The notes beneath the pieces were generated by a model. The model had not been told where the DNA came from, searched no databases, and saw only the letters and a program-made list of their open reading frames with translations. The translations under genes were made by a program, and so were the position numbers. Below are positions 7,544-16,300 of a DNA stretch of 64,000 bases, in pieces. The DNA comes from Methylobacterium sp. NMS14P (GTDB taxonomy: Bacteria; Pseudomonadota; Alphaproteobacteria; Rhizobiales; Beijerinckiaceae). Position 1 is the first letter of the stretch, and each line of letters opens with the position of its first letter. Location: NCBI RefSeq assembly GCF_028583545.1, contig NZ_CP087107.1:258501-322500 (forward strand). The letters run 5' to 3'.

Positions 7544-9924
7544 GCGCGGACCCGGGCGGCCTCACCTTCCTCGACCGGCCGAACAGCTATATCGGCCGCT
7601 CGGTCCCGCGTCCGAACGCGCGGCGCCTGCTCGAGGGCCGGGGCGTCTACGTGGACGACGTGGCCGTCGCCCGCCTCGGCCACGTCGCCTTCCTGCGCAG
7701 CCCCCACGCCCACGCCCGCATCGTCGCGCTGGACACCGCGGACGCCAAAGCCATGCCCGGCGTGATCGCCGTGGTGACGGGGGCCGAACTCGCGGAGGTC
7801 TGCACGCCCTGGGTCGGCGTCCTCGGACACTTCAAGGGCCTGCGCTCGGCGCCCCAGCACGCCCTGGCTATCGACCGGGTGACCTGGGTCGGCGAGCCGT
7901 TCTGCGCGGTCGTCGCCCACAGCCGGGCCGAGGCCGAGGACGCGCTCGCGGCGATCATGGTCGAGTTCGACCCGCTCCCCGCCGTGGTCGACATGGAGAC
8001 GGCGCTGGATCCGGCGACGCCCGCGATCCACGCCGAGCTCGGCGACAACCTCGCCTTCGAGCGCGTCCTCGACGTGGGCGACGTCGACGCGGCCTTCCGC
8101 GACGCCGCTCTGGTGGTCGAGGAGACCTTCCAGTTCGGCCGGCACACGGGCGTGTGCCTGGAGCCGAGGGCGATCCTGGCCGACTGGGCGGCGGCGGACG
8201 GGATGCTCACCGTCCACCACTCCTTCCAGGCGCCGCACATGATGCAGGACATCCTGTGCAAGCACCTCTCGTTGGCGGAAGGCGCCGTGCGGGTGATCTG
8301 CAAGGATGTCGGCGGCTCGTTCGGGATCAAGGTCCACATCTACCCCGACGAGATGGCGACCTGCGCGCTGGCGCTGATGCTGAAACGCCCGGTCAAGTTC
8401 GTCGCCGACCGGCTGGAGAGCTTCCAGAGCGACATCCACGCCCGCGACCACCGGGTCACGGCGCGGATGGCCTTCTCGGCCGAGGGCGACATCCTCGCCC
8501 TCGACATGGACGACCTCACGGGCATCGGGCCCTACTCGGTCTACCCGCGCACCAGCGCGGTCGAGGCCAACCAGGTCGTGAACCTCACCGGCGGCCCCTA
8601 CCGGCACCAGCACTACCGCGCCCGCGCCCGCGTCGTGCTCCAGAACAAGGCGCCGACCTGCCAGTACCGGGCGGTGGGCCACCCGATCGCCACGATGGTC
8701 GCCGAGGGGCTCGTGGACCTGGGCGCGGCCCGCCTCGGCCTCGACCCCCTGGCCGTGCGCGAGCGGAACGTCATCCCCGACGACGCCTATCCCTGCGCGG
8801 GCGTCTCGGGGATCAAGCTGGAGAAGCTGTCCCACCAGGCGGCGCTCGCCAAGCTCAAGGCGATGATGGACTACGACGGCCTGCGGGCCGAGCAGGCAAA
8901 CCTGCGCCAGCGGGGGATCCACCGGGGCATCGGGCTCGCGGCCTTCATCGAGATCACCAACCCGTCGGCTGCCTTCTACGGGGTCGGCGGCGCGCGCATC
9001 TCCTCCCAGGACGGCTGCACGATCCGGCTCGATCCGCAGGGGGGTGTCGTCGCGTCGGTCAGCGTCACCGAGCAGGGCCAGGGCACCGAGGGCATCATCG
9101 CGCAGATCGTGGCCACCGCCACGGGCGTGCCGATGGACAAGGTCCGGGTGATCTCCGGCGACACGCAGGCGACGCCCTACGGCGGCGGCACATGGGCCTC
9201 GCGCGGGGCCGGCATCGGCGGCGAGGCCGCGTGGCAGGCCGGCAAGGCGCTGCGCGGCAACGTCCTGGCGGTGGCGGGCGCGATCCTGCAGGCCGATCCC
9301 GGGAGCCTCGACGTGCGCGACGGCGCCGTGGTGGACGCAGGCACCGGGACCGAGCGCATGCCGCTCGCGGAGCTCGGCCGCATCGTCTACTTCCGCCCCG
9401 ACACGCTGCCGCCGGGGGTGCAGCCCGAATTCGTGGCGACCCGGCACTACGTGCCCAAGGACTACCCCTTCGCCTTCACCAACGGCGTGCAGGCCTCCTA
9501 CGTCGAGGTCGACACCGAGACCGGCTTCGTGCGGCTGCTCAAGCACTGGTGCGTCGAGGATTGCGGGACGGTGCTCAACCCGCTCCTCGTCGACGAGCAG
9601 ATCCGGGGCGGCATCGTCCAGGGGATCGGCGGCGCCCTGTTCGAGCACTGCCTCTACGACAGCGAGGGCCAGCTCCTGAACGGCTCGATGGCCGATTATC
9701 TCGTGCCGATGGCCGGCGAGATGCCCGACATCGCGGTCGCCCACGTGGTCTCGGCCACCGCGTCGTCCGAGATCGGCGCCAAGGGCGCGGGCGAGGCCGG
9801 CACGGCCGGCGCGCCGGCGGCGGTCGTCAACGCCATCAACGACGCGCTTCGGCCGTTCGAGGCGCGTGTCTCCCGTCAGCCGGTGACGCCCGAGGTGGTG
9901 CTGGAGGCGCTGGGACTGATCTGA
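7540..9924 (+). CDS. Molybdenum hydroxylase, large molybdopterin-binding subunit (CoxL-like)
   Basis: 794 residues. It starts at the ATG overlapping the small-subunit stop; the frame stays open upstream but is not coding. The C-terminal GAKGAGEAG motif holds the active-site Glu (residue 752). The loop over the molybdenum is CQYRAVGHP (residues 374-382), not the AYRCSFR of form I CO dehydrogenase, so CO oxidation is unlikely. Related enzymes oxidise purines, nicotine-like rings and other N-heterocycles. Given the neighbouring urate genes, a purine or related ring is the most likely substrate, but this is inference. No maturation genes (xdhC or coxDEF) are in the window. Confidence 0.9.
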   Translation: MSADPGGLTFLDRPNSYIGRSVPRPNARRLLEGRGVYVDDVAVARLGHVAFLRSPHAHARIVALDTADAKAMPGVIAVVTGAELAEVCTPWVGVLGHFKGLRSAPQHALAIDRVTWVGEPFCAVVAHSRAEAEDALAAIMVEFDPLPAVVDMETALDPATPAIHAELGDNLAFERVLDVGDVDAAFRDAALVVEETFQFGRHTGVCLEPRAILADWAAADGMLTVHHSFQAPHMMQDILCKHLSLAEGAVRVICKDVGGSFGIKVHIYPDEMATCALALMLKRPVKFVADRLESFQSDIHARDHRVTARMAFSAEGDILALDMDDLTGIGPYSVYPRTSAVEANQVVNLTGGPYRHQHYRARARVVLQNKAPTCQYRAVGHPIATMVAEGLVDLGAARLGLDPLAVRERNVIPDDAYPCAGVSGIKLEKLSHQAALAKLKAMMDYDGLRAEQANLRQRGIHRGIGLAAFIEITNPSAAFYGVGGARISSQDGCTIRLDPQGGVVASVSVTEQGQGTEGIIAQIVATATGVPMDKVRVISGDTQATPYGGGTWASRGAGIGGEAAWQAGKALRGNVLAVAGAILQADPGSLDVRDGAVVDAGTGTERMPLAELGRIVYFRPDTLPPGVQPEFVATRHYVPKDYPFAFTNGVQASYVEVDTETGFVRLLKHWCVEDCGTVLNPLLVDEQIRGGIVQGIGGALFEHCLYDSEGQLLNGSMADYLVPMAGEMPDIAVAHVVSATASSEIGAKGAGEAGTAGAPAAVVNAINDALRPFEARVSRQPVTPEVVLEALGLI

Positions 9925-9954
9925 TCACGGGACGGATAAACCGGATAGGCTTCC

Positions 9955-10048
9955 CCGTCTTTGCGAGCGCAGCGAAGCAACCCAGGGCAGGGGGACGCTG
10001 CCGAACGTGGCGGCTCCCTGGATTGCTTCGCTGCGCTCGCAAAGACGG
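9955..10048. repeat. REP-like inverted repeat, 33-bp arms
   Basis: Arms 9955-9987 and 10016-10048 are inverted copies with a single mismatch around a 28-base loop. The core reads tctttgcgagcgcagcgaag, the sort of extragenic palindrome dispersed in many Rhizobiales genomes. It lies between the Mo-subunit stop and the binding-protein start and could fold in mRNA, protecting or separating the enzyme and transporter messages. Confidence 0.85.
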
Positions 10049-10142
10049 ATGGCTTTTTCCGATAAGGACACATCGACCACTACATGACACGGTCCATCGA
10101 AGAGACCGGTCTCGATCAGGAAACGCCGACGGAGGGACGGGA

Positions 10143-11390
10143 ATGGGAACGGGCTTCGACAGGCGCCGGCTGCTCCAGGGCAGCGCCGCCGCATCCGCGC
10201 TGGCGCTCGCCGCTCCTGCGCTCCTGCGTTCCGCGATCGCGCAAGGTGGTTCGACCGGAGGCCCGATCCGGATCGGCTTCCCGGTGCCGCTCACCGGGGC
10301 CTTCGGGGCCGAGGCGAACGATCAGGTCCGCGCCGCGCAGCTCGCCGTCAAGGCGTTCAACGAGGCCGGCGGCTTCCAGGGCCGCACGGCCGAGCTCCTC
10401 GTGCGCGACGACAAGCTCAATCCCGGTGAGGCGGCGACCCGGACCCTCGAGCTGATCGAGAAGGACAAGGTCAACTTCCTGGTCGGCGGCCTCTCGGCGG
10501 CCGTGACCCTGTCGATCAACAACGTCGCCCGCGAGCGCGGCGTGATCTACAACTCGATCAGCCAGTCCGACGCGATCAACGAGGCCAAGGATTTCGGCCG
10601 CACCACCTTCCACGAGGCCCTGAACCCGCACATGACCGCGGGGGCGGTCGGCCGCTACGTCTTCCCGAAATCGGGCAAGCGGGTCGCCTTCCTCAGCGCC
10701 GACTACGCGTACGGCCACGAGATGATGCGCGGCTTCAAGCGCGCCGGCGAGGCCTCGGGCATCGAGGTCGTGGCGGACATCCGCCACCCGATCGGCGCCT
10801 CCGACTACTCGGCCTTCCTGCCCCGGATCGCCGCGCTCAAGCCCGACGTGCTCTGCCTGTGCAATTTCGGCCGGGACCAGGTCGTCTCGATCCAGCAGGC
10901 GACCGAGTTCGGCCTGAAGCGCAACACCAAGCTCGTCGCGCCGGTCCTGCTGTTCACCGCCCGCAAGGCCGGCGGCGACGCCTTCGACGGCGTGATCGGC
11001 GGCACCTCCTACTACTGGCGCCTGGAGGACAGCGTACCCTCCGCCAAGGCGTTCAATGACCGGTTCCGCGCCGCCTACAACGGTGCCGTCCCGTCGGATT
11101 ACGGGGCGCTGGGCTATGCCGGCGTCCGCTCGGTGCTGGAGGGCGTCAAGGCCGCCGGGTCGGTCGAGACCGACAAGGTCGTGGCCGCCATGGAGGCCCT
11201 GAAGGCCGACTTCTACAAGGGGCCGCAGAGCTTCCGGAAATGCGACCACCAGTCGGTGCAGTCGGTCCTGATCGTCGAGGCGAAATCGAAGGACATGAAG
11301 ACGCCGGACGACGTCTTCACGATCCTCGGCACGGAGGGGCCCGACGAACGCTTCCTGCGCGGCTGCGACGAACTCGGCCACAAGGCGTGA
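10143..11390 (+). CDS. Branched-chain-type ABC transporter substrate-binding protein
   Basis: 415 residues with a Tat-type signal peptide (DRRRLLQGSAAASALALAAP, cleavage probably after AIAQG near residue 36). The mature part is a type I periplasmic binding protein: IRIGFPVPLTGAFG, then a Ser/Ala/Thr ligand loop and GFKRAGEASGIEV. The Liv family delivers amino acids, amides, aromatic acids and ureides. The gene heads a complete importer set placed directly after the molybdenum hydroxylase, so the cargo is probably that enzyme's substrate. The ATG at 10143 has GGAGGGACGG upstream. It is followed by the permease after 34 bp. Confidence 0.92.
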   Translation: MGTGFDRRRLLQGSAAASALALAAPALLRSAIAQGGSTGGPIRIGFPVPLTGAFGAEANDQVRAAQLAVKAFNEAGGFQGRTAELLVRDDKLNPGEAATRTLELIEKDKVNFLVGGLSAAVTLSINNVARERGVIYNSISQSDAINEAKDFGRTTFHEALNPHMTAGAVGRYVFPKSGKRVAFLSADYAYGHEMMRGFKRAGEASGIEVVADIRHPIGASDYSAFLPRIAALKPDVLCLCNFGRDQVVSIQQATEFGLKRNTKLVAPVLLFTARKAGGDAFDGVIGGTSYYWRLEDSVPSAKAFNDRFRAAYNGAVPSDYGALGYAGVRSVLEGVKAAGSVETDKVVAAMEALKADFYKGPQSFRKCDHQSVQSVLIVEAKSKDMKTPDDVFTILGTEGPDERFLRGCDELGHKA

Positions 11391-11424
11391 GGCGCTCCGT
11401 GCGGATCTGCGGGAGGGCGCGGCC

Positions 11425-12324
11425 TTGAGCGCCATCACGATCGGCGGCTTCCCCCTCGATCTCCTCGCCCTCCAGCTCGTGACCGGCATCGCGCTGGGGG
11501 CGATCTACGTGCTCGTCGGCATCGGCCTGTCGCTGATCTTCGGGCTGATGAACGTCGTCAACTTCGCCCACGGCGCGTTCTTCATGGTCGGCGCCTATGT
11601 CGGCGTCTTCCTGTACGGCTACACCGGCAGCTTCTGGCTCAGTCTCGTCGCGGCGCCGCTGGCGATGGGGCTCCTCGGGCTCGCCGTGGAGCGCGTGCTC
11701 GTGCGCCCCCTCTACGGGCGCGGCATCGACGACCCGCTGCTCCTCACCTTCGGCCTGTCGTACGTGATGGTCGAGAGCGTGCGCATCGCCTTCGGGCTGA
11801 CCGGCCTGCCCTTCGGGGCGCCGCCCGAGCTGCGCGGCGCGGTCGATATCGGGATCGGCTACTTCCCCCTCTACCGCCTGTTCCTGATCGGATTCGCGCT
11901 GGCGGTGGTGGGCGCCCTGTGGCTGTTCATCGAGCGCACGCCCTTCGGCCTCGTGATCCGGGCCGGCGCCCGCGACCCGCAGATCGTGCAGGTGCTCGGC
12001 ATCGAGATCACCAAGATCTGGCTCGCGGTCTTCGCCCTGGGCTGCGCGCTCGCCGGGCTCGCCGGCATCCTCGCCGCGCCCCTCCAGGGCGTCACGCCCG
12101 AGATGGGGATCCCGGTGCTCGCCGAGGCCTTCGTGGTCACGGTGGTCGGCGGCATGGGCTCGCTGGCCGGGGCCGTGCTCGCCGGGCTGATCGTCGGGAT
12201 CGTGGTGGCGATGACGTCGCTCGTCGCCCCCGACATGACCAAGATGGCGATCTTCGCCCTCATGGCCCTGGTGCTGCTCGTGCGGCCCCGGGGCCTCCTC
12301 GGCCGGGCCGGAGCCCTCGGATGA
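11425..12324 (+). CDS. Branched-chain-type ABC transporter permease (LivH-like)
   Basis: 299 residues, about eight membrane helices, starting with TTG at 11425 behind GGGAGG. The segment LIFGLMNVVNFAHGAFFMVGAY is the LivH hallmark, shown here in part (GLMNVVNFAHG). It ends in RPRGLLGRAG, also typical. Together with the following LivM-like protein it forms the transmembrane channel of the importer in the inner membrane. The stop overlaps the next ATG (ATGA). Confidence 0.93.
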   Translation: MSAITIGGFPLDLLALQLVTGIALGAIYVLVGIGLSLIFGLMNVVNFAHGAFFMVGAYVGVFLYGYTGSFWLSLVAAPLAMGLLGLAVERVLVRPLYGRGIDDPLLLTFGLSYVMVESVRIAFGLTGLPFGAPPELRGAVDIGIGYFPLYRLFLIGFALAVVGALWLFIERTPFGLVIRAGARDPQIVQVLGIEITKIWLAVFALGCALAGLAGILAAPLQGVTPEMGIPVLAEAFVVTVVGGMGSLAGAVLAGLIVGIVVAMTSLVAPDMTKMAIFALMALVLLVRPRGLLGRAGALG

Positions 12325-13343
12325 GCGCCCGCGCCCCCGCCGTCACGAAGGGAGGCGCCCTGCCGGCGGCCCGGCCGGGCTCCGGCCGGGCCGGCCGCCG
12401 GCTGGCGTGGTGCGGCCGGCACCGCGTCGCCCTGACGCTCGCCTTCCTCCTCGTGTTCCCCTGGATCGCGCCCTACCAGGCGCTCGCCGTGAACATCCTG
12501 GTGCTCGGGCTCTACGCCCTCGGGTTCAACCTGCTGTTCGGCTATACCGGGCTCCTGTCCTTCGGCCACGCCGCCTTCCTGGGCGGCGGCGCCTACGGCT
12601 GCGGCATCGCCATCGTCCATTACGGGCTGCACCCGGCCCTGGCGCTCGTCGCCGGCACGCTGCTCGCGACACTCATCGCCGCCGTCATGGGCGTGCTGGC
12701 GATCCGCACCCGCGGCATCTACTTCGCGATGACGACCCTGGCGCTGTCGATGTGCGTCTACTACGCCTTCTACCAGGCGGAGGCCTTCACCGGCGGCGAG
12801 AACGGCCTGCGCGGCATCAACGTGCCGTCGCTCGCCCTGCCGGGCTTCAGCCTCAATCTCCTCGACCCGGTGGTGAAGTACTACGCCGCGCTGGCGGTCG
12901 TCGGGGTCGCGGTCTGGCTGTTCTCGCGCCTCCTGTCCTCCCCGTTCGGGGCCGCCCTCGAGGCGATCCGCGAGAACGAGGGCCGGGCGCAGGCCTGCGG
13001 CTACGACGTGCGCCGCATGAAGCTCGCGGCCTTCGTGATCTCCGGGGCCCTGTGCGGCCTCGCGGGCGGGCTCCAGGCGATCCACCTCTCGATCGTGCCG
13101 ATCGAGACGATGCACTATTCGACCTCCGGCCAGGCCGTGATGATGGCGCTGCTCGGCGGCATGGGGACCTTCTTCGGCCCCTTCGTGGGGGCCGCGACCT
13201 TCGCGCTCCTGCAGGACGGGCTCGCCACCGTGACGAGCCACTGGCAGCTCTTCGTCGGCGCCGTCTTCATCGCCTTCGTGCTGTTCCTGCCGCTCGGTAT
13301 CTGGGGCGAGGTGCTGGCGCGCCTGAGGAGGGCCGGATGGTGA
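12321..13343 (+). CDS. Branched-chain-type ABC transporter permease (LivM-like)
   Basis: 340 residues. After a basic 35-residue N-terminus come about nine membrane helices; LLFGYTGLLSFGHAAFLGGG and the coupling segment EAIRENEGRAQACGY are LivM signatures. It pairs with the LivH-like subunit. It overlaps upstream by ATGA and downstream by 7 bp, so stoichiometry is probably maintained by translational coupling. Confidence 0.93.
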   Translation: MSARAPAVTKGGALPAARPGSGRAGRRLAWCGRHRVALTLAFLLVFPWIAPYQALAVNILVLGLYALGFNLLFGYTGLLSFGHAAFLGGGAYGCGIAIVHYGLHPALALVAGTLLATLIAAVMGVLAIRTRGIYFAMTTLALSMCVYYAFYQAEAFTGGENGLRGINVPSLALPGFSLNLLDPVVKYYAALAVVGVAVWLFSRLLSSPFGAALEAIRENEGRAQACGYDVRRMKLAAFVISGALCGLAGGLQAIHLSIVPIETMHYSTSGQAVMMALLGGMGTFFGPFVGAATFALLQDGLATVTSHWQLFVGAVFIAFVLFLPLGIWGEVLARLRRAGW

Positions 13344-14140
13344 GCGCCGTCCCGGTCGCCGACGCGCCGGCCAAGGCGCCGAGTACGGCGCCGATCCTCG
13401 CCACGGAGGGGCTCGGTAAGCGGTTCGGGCATTTCCGCGCCCTGTCCGACGTGACCGTCGCGTTCCCGGAGGGCGGCATCACGGCGATCATCGGGCCGAA
13501 CGGGGCGGGCAAGTCGACCTTCTTCAACCTGATCTCCGGCGCCTTCCCGCCGAGCGAGGGCCGCGTGCTGTTCCGCGGGCGCGACATCACCGGCGCGGCC
13601 CCGCACGCCTTCGCCCGGATGGGCATCGCCAAGTCGTTCCAGATCACCAACGTCTTCCCGCACCTCACGGTGCGCGAGAACGTGCGGGTGGCCGCCCAGG
13701 CCCGGCGCGTCCGCTTCGCGCTCTTCCGGGACCGCGCGGCCTATCCCGAGCTGGCGGAGCGGGCCGAGGAACTCCTCGGCGAGGTCGGGCTCGGCGCCCG
13801 GATGGACCGGCTCGCCCGCGAACTCGCCCACGGCGAGCAGCGGGCCCTGGAGATCGCGGTGGCGCTCGCCGCCGAGCCGAGCCTCCTCCTCCTCGACGAG
13901 CCGACCGCCGGGATGAGCCCCGAGGAGACGCGGGAGATGATGGATCTCGTGCAGCGCCTCGCCGAGAGCCGGACGCTGATCCTCGTCGAGCACAAGATGA
14001 AGCTCGTCATGGGCCTTTGCCGCCGCCTCGTCGTCCTCCACCAGGGCCAGCTCCTGGCCGAGGGCAGCCCCGACGACATCCGGGCGCATCCCGAGGTGCG
14101 CCGCGTCTACCTGGGCAACACGGCGGGCAAGACCGCGTGA
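13337..14140 (+). CDS. Branched-chain-type ABC transporter ATPase (LivG-like)
   Basis: 267 residues. Walker A is GPNGAGKST (residues 53-61), the signature region is LAHGEQRALEIA and Walker B LLLLDEPTAG. The NVFPHLTVRENV segment after the Q-loop is LivG-like. The signature begins AHGEQ rather than SGGEQ, which is normal in LivG. It powers uptake with the LivF-like partner. About 20 N-terminal residues (Ala/Pro-rich) precede the nucleotide-binding domain. Confidence 0.93.
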   Translation: MVSAVPVADAPAKAPSTAPILATEGLGKRFGHFRALSDVTVAFPEGGITAIIGPNGAGKSTFFNLISGAFPPSEGRVLFRGRDITGAAPHAFARMGIAKSFQITNVFPHLTVRENVRVAAQARRVRFALFRDRAAYPELAERAEELLGEVGLGARMDRLARELAHGEQRALEIAVALAAEPSLLLLDEPTAGMSPEETREMMDLVQRLAESRTLILVEHKMKLVMGLCRRLVVLHQGQLLAEGSPDDIRAHPEVRRVYLGNTAGKTA

Positions 14141-14889
14141 GCACCACTGTCGCAGAACCGCTCCTGGCCGTCGAGAATCTGCGGGCGTGGTACGGCCACT
14201 CCCACATCCTGCAGGGTCTCTCGCTGGAGGTGCGCCCCGGCGAGATCGTCACGCTGGTCGGCCGCAACGGCGCCGGCAAGACCACGACGCTGAAGGCGAT
14301 CATGGGCCTCGTGGCGAAGCGGGAGGGGCGCGTGACCTTCGCGGGCGCCGACATCCTCCACCGGCCGCCCCACGAGCGCTTCCACCGAGGCCTCGCCTAC
14401 GTGCCGGAGGAGCGGCGCATCGTGCCGGGCCTGACCGTGGAGGAGAACCTGCGCCTCGGGATCCTGGCAGCCAAGGGGGCGGGACGGGGCGCGCGCGCGA
14501 CGCGCCGCGACGAGGCGCGCCGGATCGAGGTCATCGCCGAGACCTTCCCGCGGCTGAAGCAGCGCCTGAAGCAGGAGGCGGTCACGATGTCGGGCGGCGA
14601 GCAGCAGATGCTCGCCATCGCCCGGGCGCTCATGGCCGAGCCCGTGATGGTGCTCCTCGACGAGCCCTCCGAGGGGATCATGCCGATCCTCGTCGAGGAG
14701 ATGTTCGCGCAGTTCGTCGCGATGAAGCGGGCCGGCACCACGATCCTGCTCGTGGAGCAGAACGTGGAACTCGCCCTCGACGTGTCCGACCGCGTCTACA
14801 TCGTCGACGGCGGCGCCGTCGTCTACCACGCCCCCGCGGCCGCTTTGCGGGACGATCCCGAGATCCAGGCGCGCTACTGCGCGGTCTGA
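14137..14889 (+). CDS. Branched-chain-type ABC transporter ATPase (LivF-like)
   Basis: 250 residues, starting with a GTG at 14137 that overlaps the LivG-like stop. Walker A is GRNGAGKTT, the signature MSGGEQQMLAIARAL and Walker B LLDEPSEGI, as in LivF. The segment LAYVPEERRIVPGLTVEENL is also LivF-specific. It forms the second half of the ATPase dimer. An Arg/Gly insertion (GAGRGARATRRDEARR) after EENLRLGIL is slightly longer than usual. Confidence 0.93.
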   Translation: MSTTVAEPLLAVENLRAWYGHSHILQGLSLEVRPGEIVTLVGRNGAGKTTTLKAIMGLVAKREGRVTFAGADILHRPPHERFHRGLAYVPEERRIVPGLTVEENLRLGILAAKGAGRGARATRRDEARRIEVIAETFPRLKQRLKQEAVTMSGGEQQMLAIARALMAEPVMVLLDEPSEGIMPILVEEMFAQFVAMKRAGTTILLVEQNVELALDVSDRVYIVDGGAVVYHAPAAALRDDPEIQARYCAV

Positions 14890-14936
14890 GCGTCCGCGCC
14901 GGTCGGTGAGCGGCGCTGTGTCAGGAGGAGACCAGG

Positions 14937-15413
14937 ATGGACATCGCTGGCGCGTATCGGATCCCGGTCGCGCGGGAGGCCGTCTGGGCGGCGCTGAACG
15001 ATCCGGAGGTGCTCGCCCGCTGCATCCCCGGCTGCAAGGAGCTGGTGCAGGTCTCCCCGGAGGAGATGACCGCCAAGGTCGCCCTCAAGGTCGGGCCGGT
15101 CTCGGCGACCTTCGCGGGCACGGTCCGCTTGGAGGACATGCGTCCCCCCGAGGGCTACAGCCTCGTCGGCCAGGGCAACGGCGGCATGGCGGGCTTCGCC
15201 AAGGGCCGCGCCGCGGTCAGCCTCGCGGCCGAGGGCGGCGAGACGCTCCTGACCTACACCGCCAAGGCGGAGGTCGGCGGCAAGATCGCAACGCTGGGCG
15301 GCCGGCTCATGCAGGCGACCGCGCGCAAGCTCGCCGACGAGTTCTTCGGCAAGTTCGCCGCCGCGCTCGGGGCGACCGGCGACCCGGCCGCGCCCCGCTC
15401 GGCCGAGGCCTAG
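14937..15413 (+). CDS. CoxG-like SRPBCC family protein
   Basis: 158 residues of the START/SRPBCC helix-grip fold. It opens with MDIAGAYRIPVAREAVWAAL and contains VLARCIPGCKEL, hallmarks of CoxG (CO dehydrogenase subunit G family). In CO oxidisers CoxG helps attach the enzyme to the membrane, where a hydrophobic C-terminal tail is involved. Here the protein ends soon after the fold with an Ala/Pro-rich tail and no membrane helix, so a soluble role (cofactor, quinone or substrate binding) is more likely. An AGGAGGAGA ribosome site lies just upstream. It closes the hydroxylase-transporter operon. Confidence 0.88.
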   Translation: MDIAGAYRIPVAREAVWAALNDPEVLARCIPGCKELVQVSPEEMTAKVALKVGPVSATFAGTVRLEDMRPPEGYSLVGQGNGGMAGFAKGRAAVSLAAEGGETLLTYTAKAEVGGKIATLGGRLMQATARKLADEFFGKFAAALGATGDPAAPRSAEA

Positions 15414-15939
15414 ATCCGCCGGCGCGCGTCGTCGCGACCGGCTGAGCCCCAGGCGTTCCGGCGCCGCGCTCCGCCCGACCGGGCCTATCAGACCCATCGC
15501 AAGACGCTCGCGCGATCCGAGAACGTCCGGGGCGTTCAGGTGGGCGAGGCGGTTCTGGCGGCCGGACGGCCCATGCTCTCGGACTGCACCGATGTCGCGG
15601 CGCCGATCGTCGCCCCACCCAGGCCGAACATCGCCGAGATGTAAGCCGCGTCCAGAGTCCCCTGCCCGTGTCGTGGCACCGCGCGCTGTACATCGGCCGC
15701 TCTAAGATCCCCTTTCCTCGCGCCCTCCGGCGGTGACGGGCGGACGCCCGCGCCGACTGGCCTGGGATCGCGCCGTGGGGCACGGCCGGCACCATCGCCT
15801 GCCACCGGCCGGAGAGCGGATGACGTCCGGCCGGCGGCGCGGTGACGCGTCACCTGCGCACCCTGATGGGCCGGCGGCGCCGCGCCTCAAGCGCGGTGGA
15901 AAGTCGGATTCCGCTCCGGTCCGGTTCGCCGAAGTCCGG
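15414..15939. other. Intergenic region with remnants
   Basis: No intact gene is supported in these 526 bases. It holds a short minus-strand remnant (listed separately at 15536-15655). I see no strong terminator after the CoxG-like gene. Confidence 0.6.
15536..15655 (-). pseudogene. Remnant of a small membrane protein gene
   Basis: The minus strand encodes LDAAYISAMFGLGGATIGAA, which resembles the N-terminus of a common small bacterial membrane protein (pattern MDAxYISAxxALxGxxIGGLTS). Where the start ATG would be expected there is CTG. After about 28 residues the sequence becomes non-hydrophobic (SESMGRPAARTASPT) and stops. It looks like a decayed or truncated copy. The assignment rests on a short stretch only. 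Confidence 0.4.
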
Positions 15940-16299
15940 TCATCGCTCCGATCCTATCTGCAGGACGTTGAAGCCGCGCTGCCTGTACGTCTCGAGGAAC
16001 GCTCGGAGCGGTGTGCTCGCGCCGGGTGCCTGATCGACGCGAAGCACGGCGGCACAGCCGCGCTGCGGGCTCTCGACCGAGCGGCCGTCGACGGAGGCCG
16101 CGAGCCCCATTCCGGCCTGCCAACGCGCCTTCAGCACCGTGAGGGCCCTGTCGGCCGTCTGGCAATCGGGATAGGCGAGGGACACGAGGAGCGCCGGACC
16201 CGCCTTGCCCTGGTCGTCGGCCACGATACCGCCGGCGATCCGACCGGTCGCCTGACACCCGCGGGTGACCCGGCCCGTCGCGCGACGGGCGCCGATCAT
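15940..16299 (-). CDS. Hypothetical protein, possibly a truncated gene
   Basis: An open frame of 119 residues with non-shadow composition from about residue 25 (IVADDQGKAGPALLVSLAYP, then ETYRQRGFNVLQIGSER at the end), suggesting an alpha/beta domain. Its frame is better balanced in composition than the overlapping Arg-rich frames. The ATG at 16299 lies 1 bp past the MFS stop, but the first 20 codons run through two palindromes; a GTG at 16224 is an alternative start. No signal peptide or known motif is seen, so it may be the surviving C-terminal half of a longer gene. Confidence 0.42.
   Translation of the reverse strand: MIGARRATGRVTRGCQATGRIAGGIVADDQGKAGPALLVSLAYPDCQTADRALTVLKARWQAGMGLAASVDGRSVESPQRGCAAVLRVDQAPGASTPLRAFLETYRQRGFNVLQIGSER
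16256..16290. terminator. Two adjacent palindromes downstream of the MHS transporter
   Basis: A 12-bp perfect palindrome (16256-16267, CACCCGCGGGTG) and an 18-bp perfect palindrome (16273-16290, arms GCCCGTCGC/GCGACGGGC) sit just past the transporter stop on the minus strand. They could form GC hairpins that slow or end transcription. Neither has a U tract. Confidence 0.35.
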
Positions 16300-16300
16300 C

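Noticed and set aside
7456..9744. 762-residue minus-strand frame opposite the Mo subunit
   Set aside because: Antisense shadow of a conserved gene; composition (His/Asp/Arg/Gly-rich) without motifs.
7540..9924. Assignment of the Mo hydroxylase as CO dehydrogenase form I
   Set aside because: The active-site loop is CQYRAVG, not AYRCSFR.
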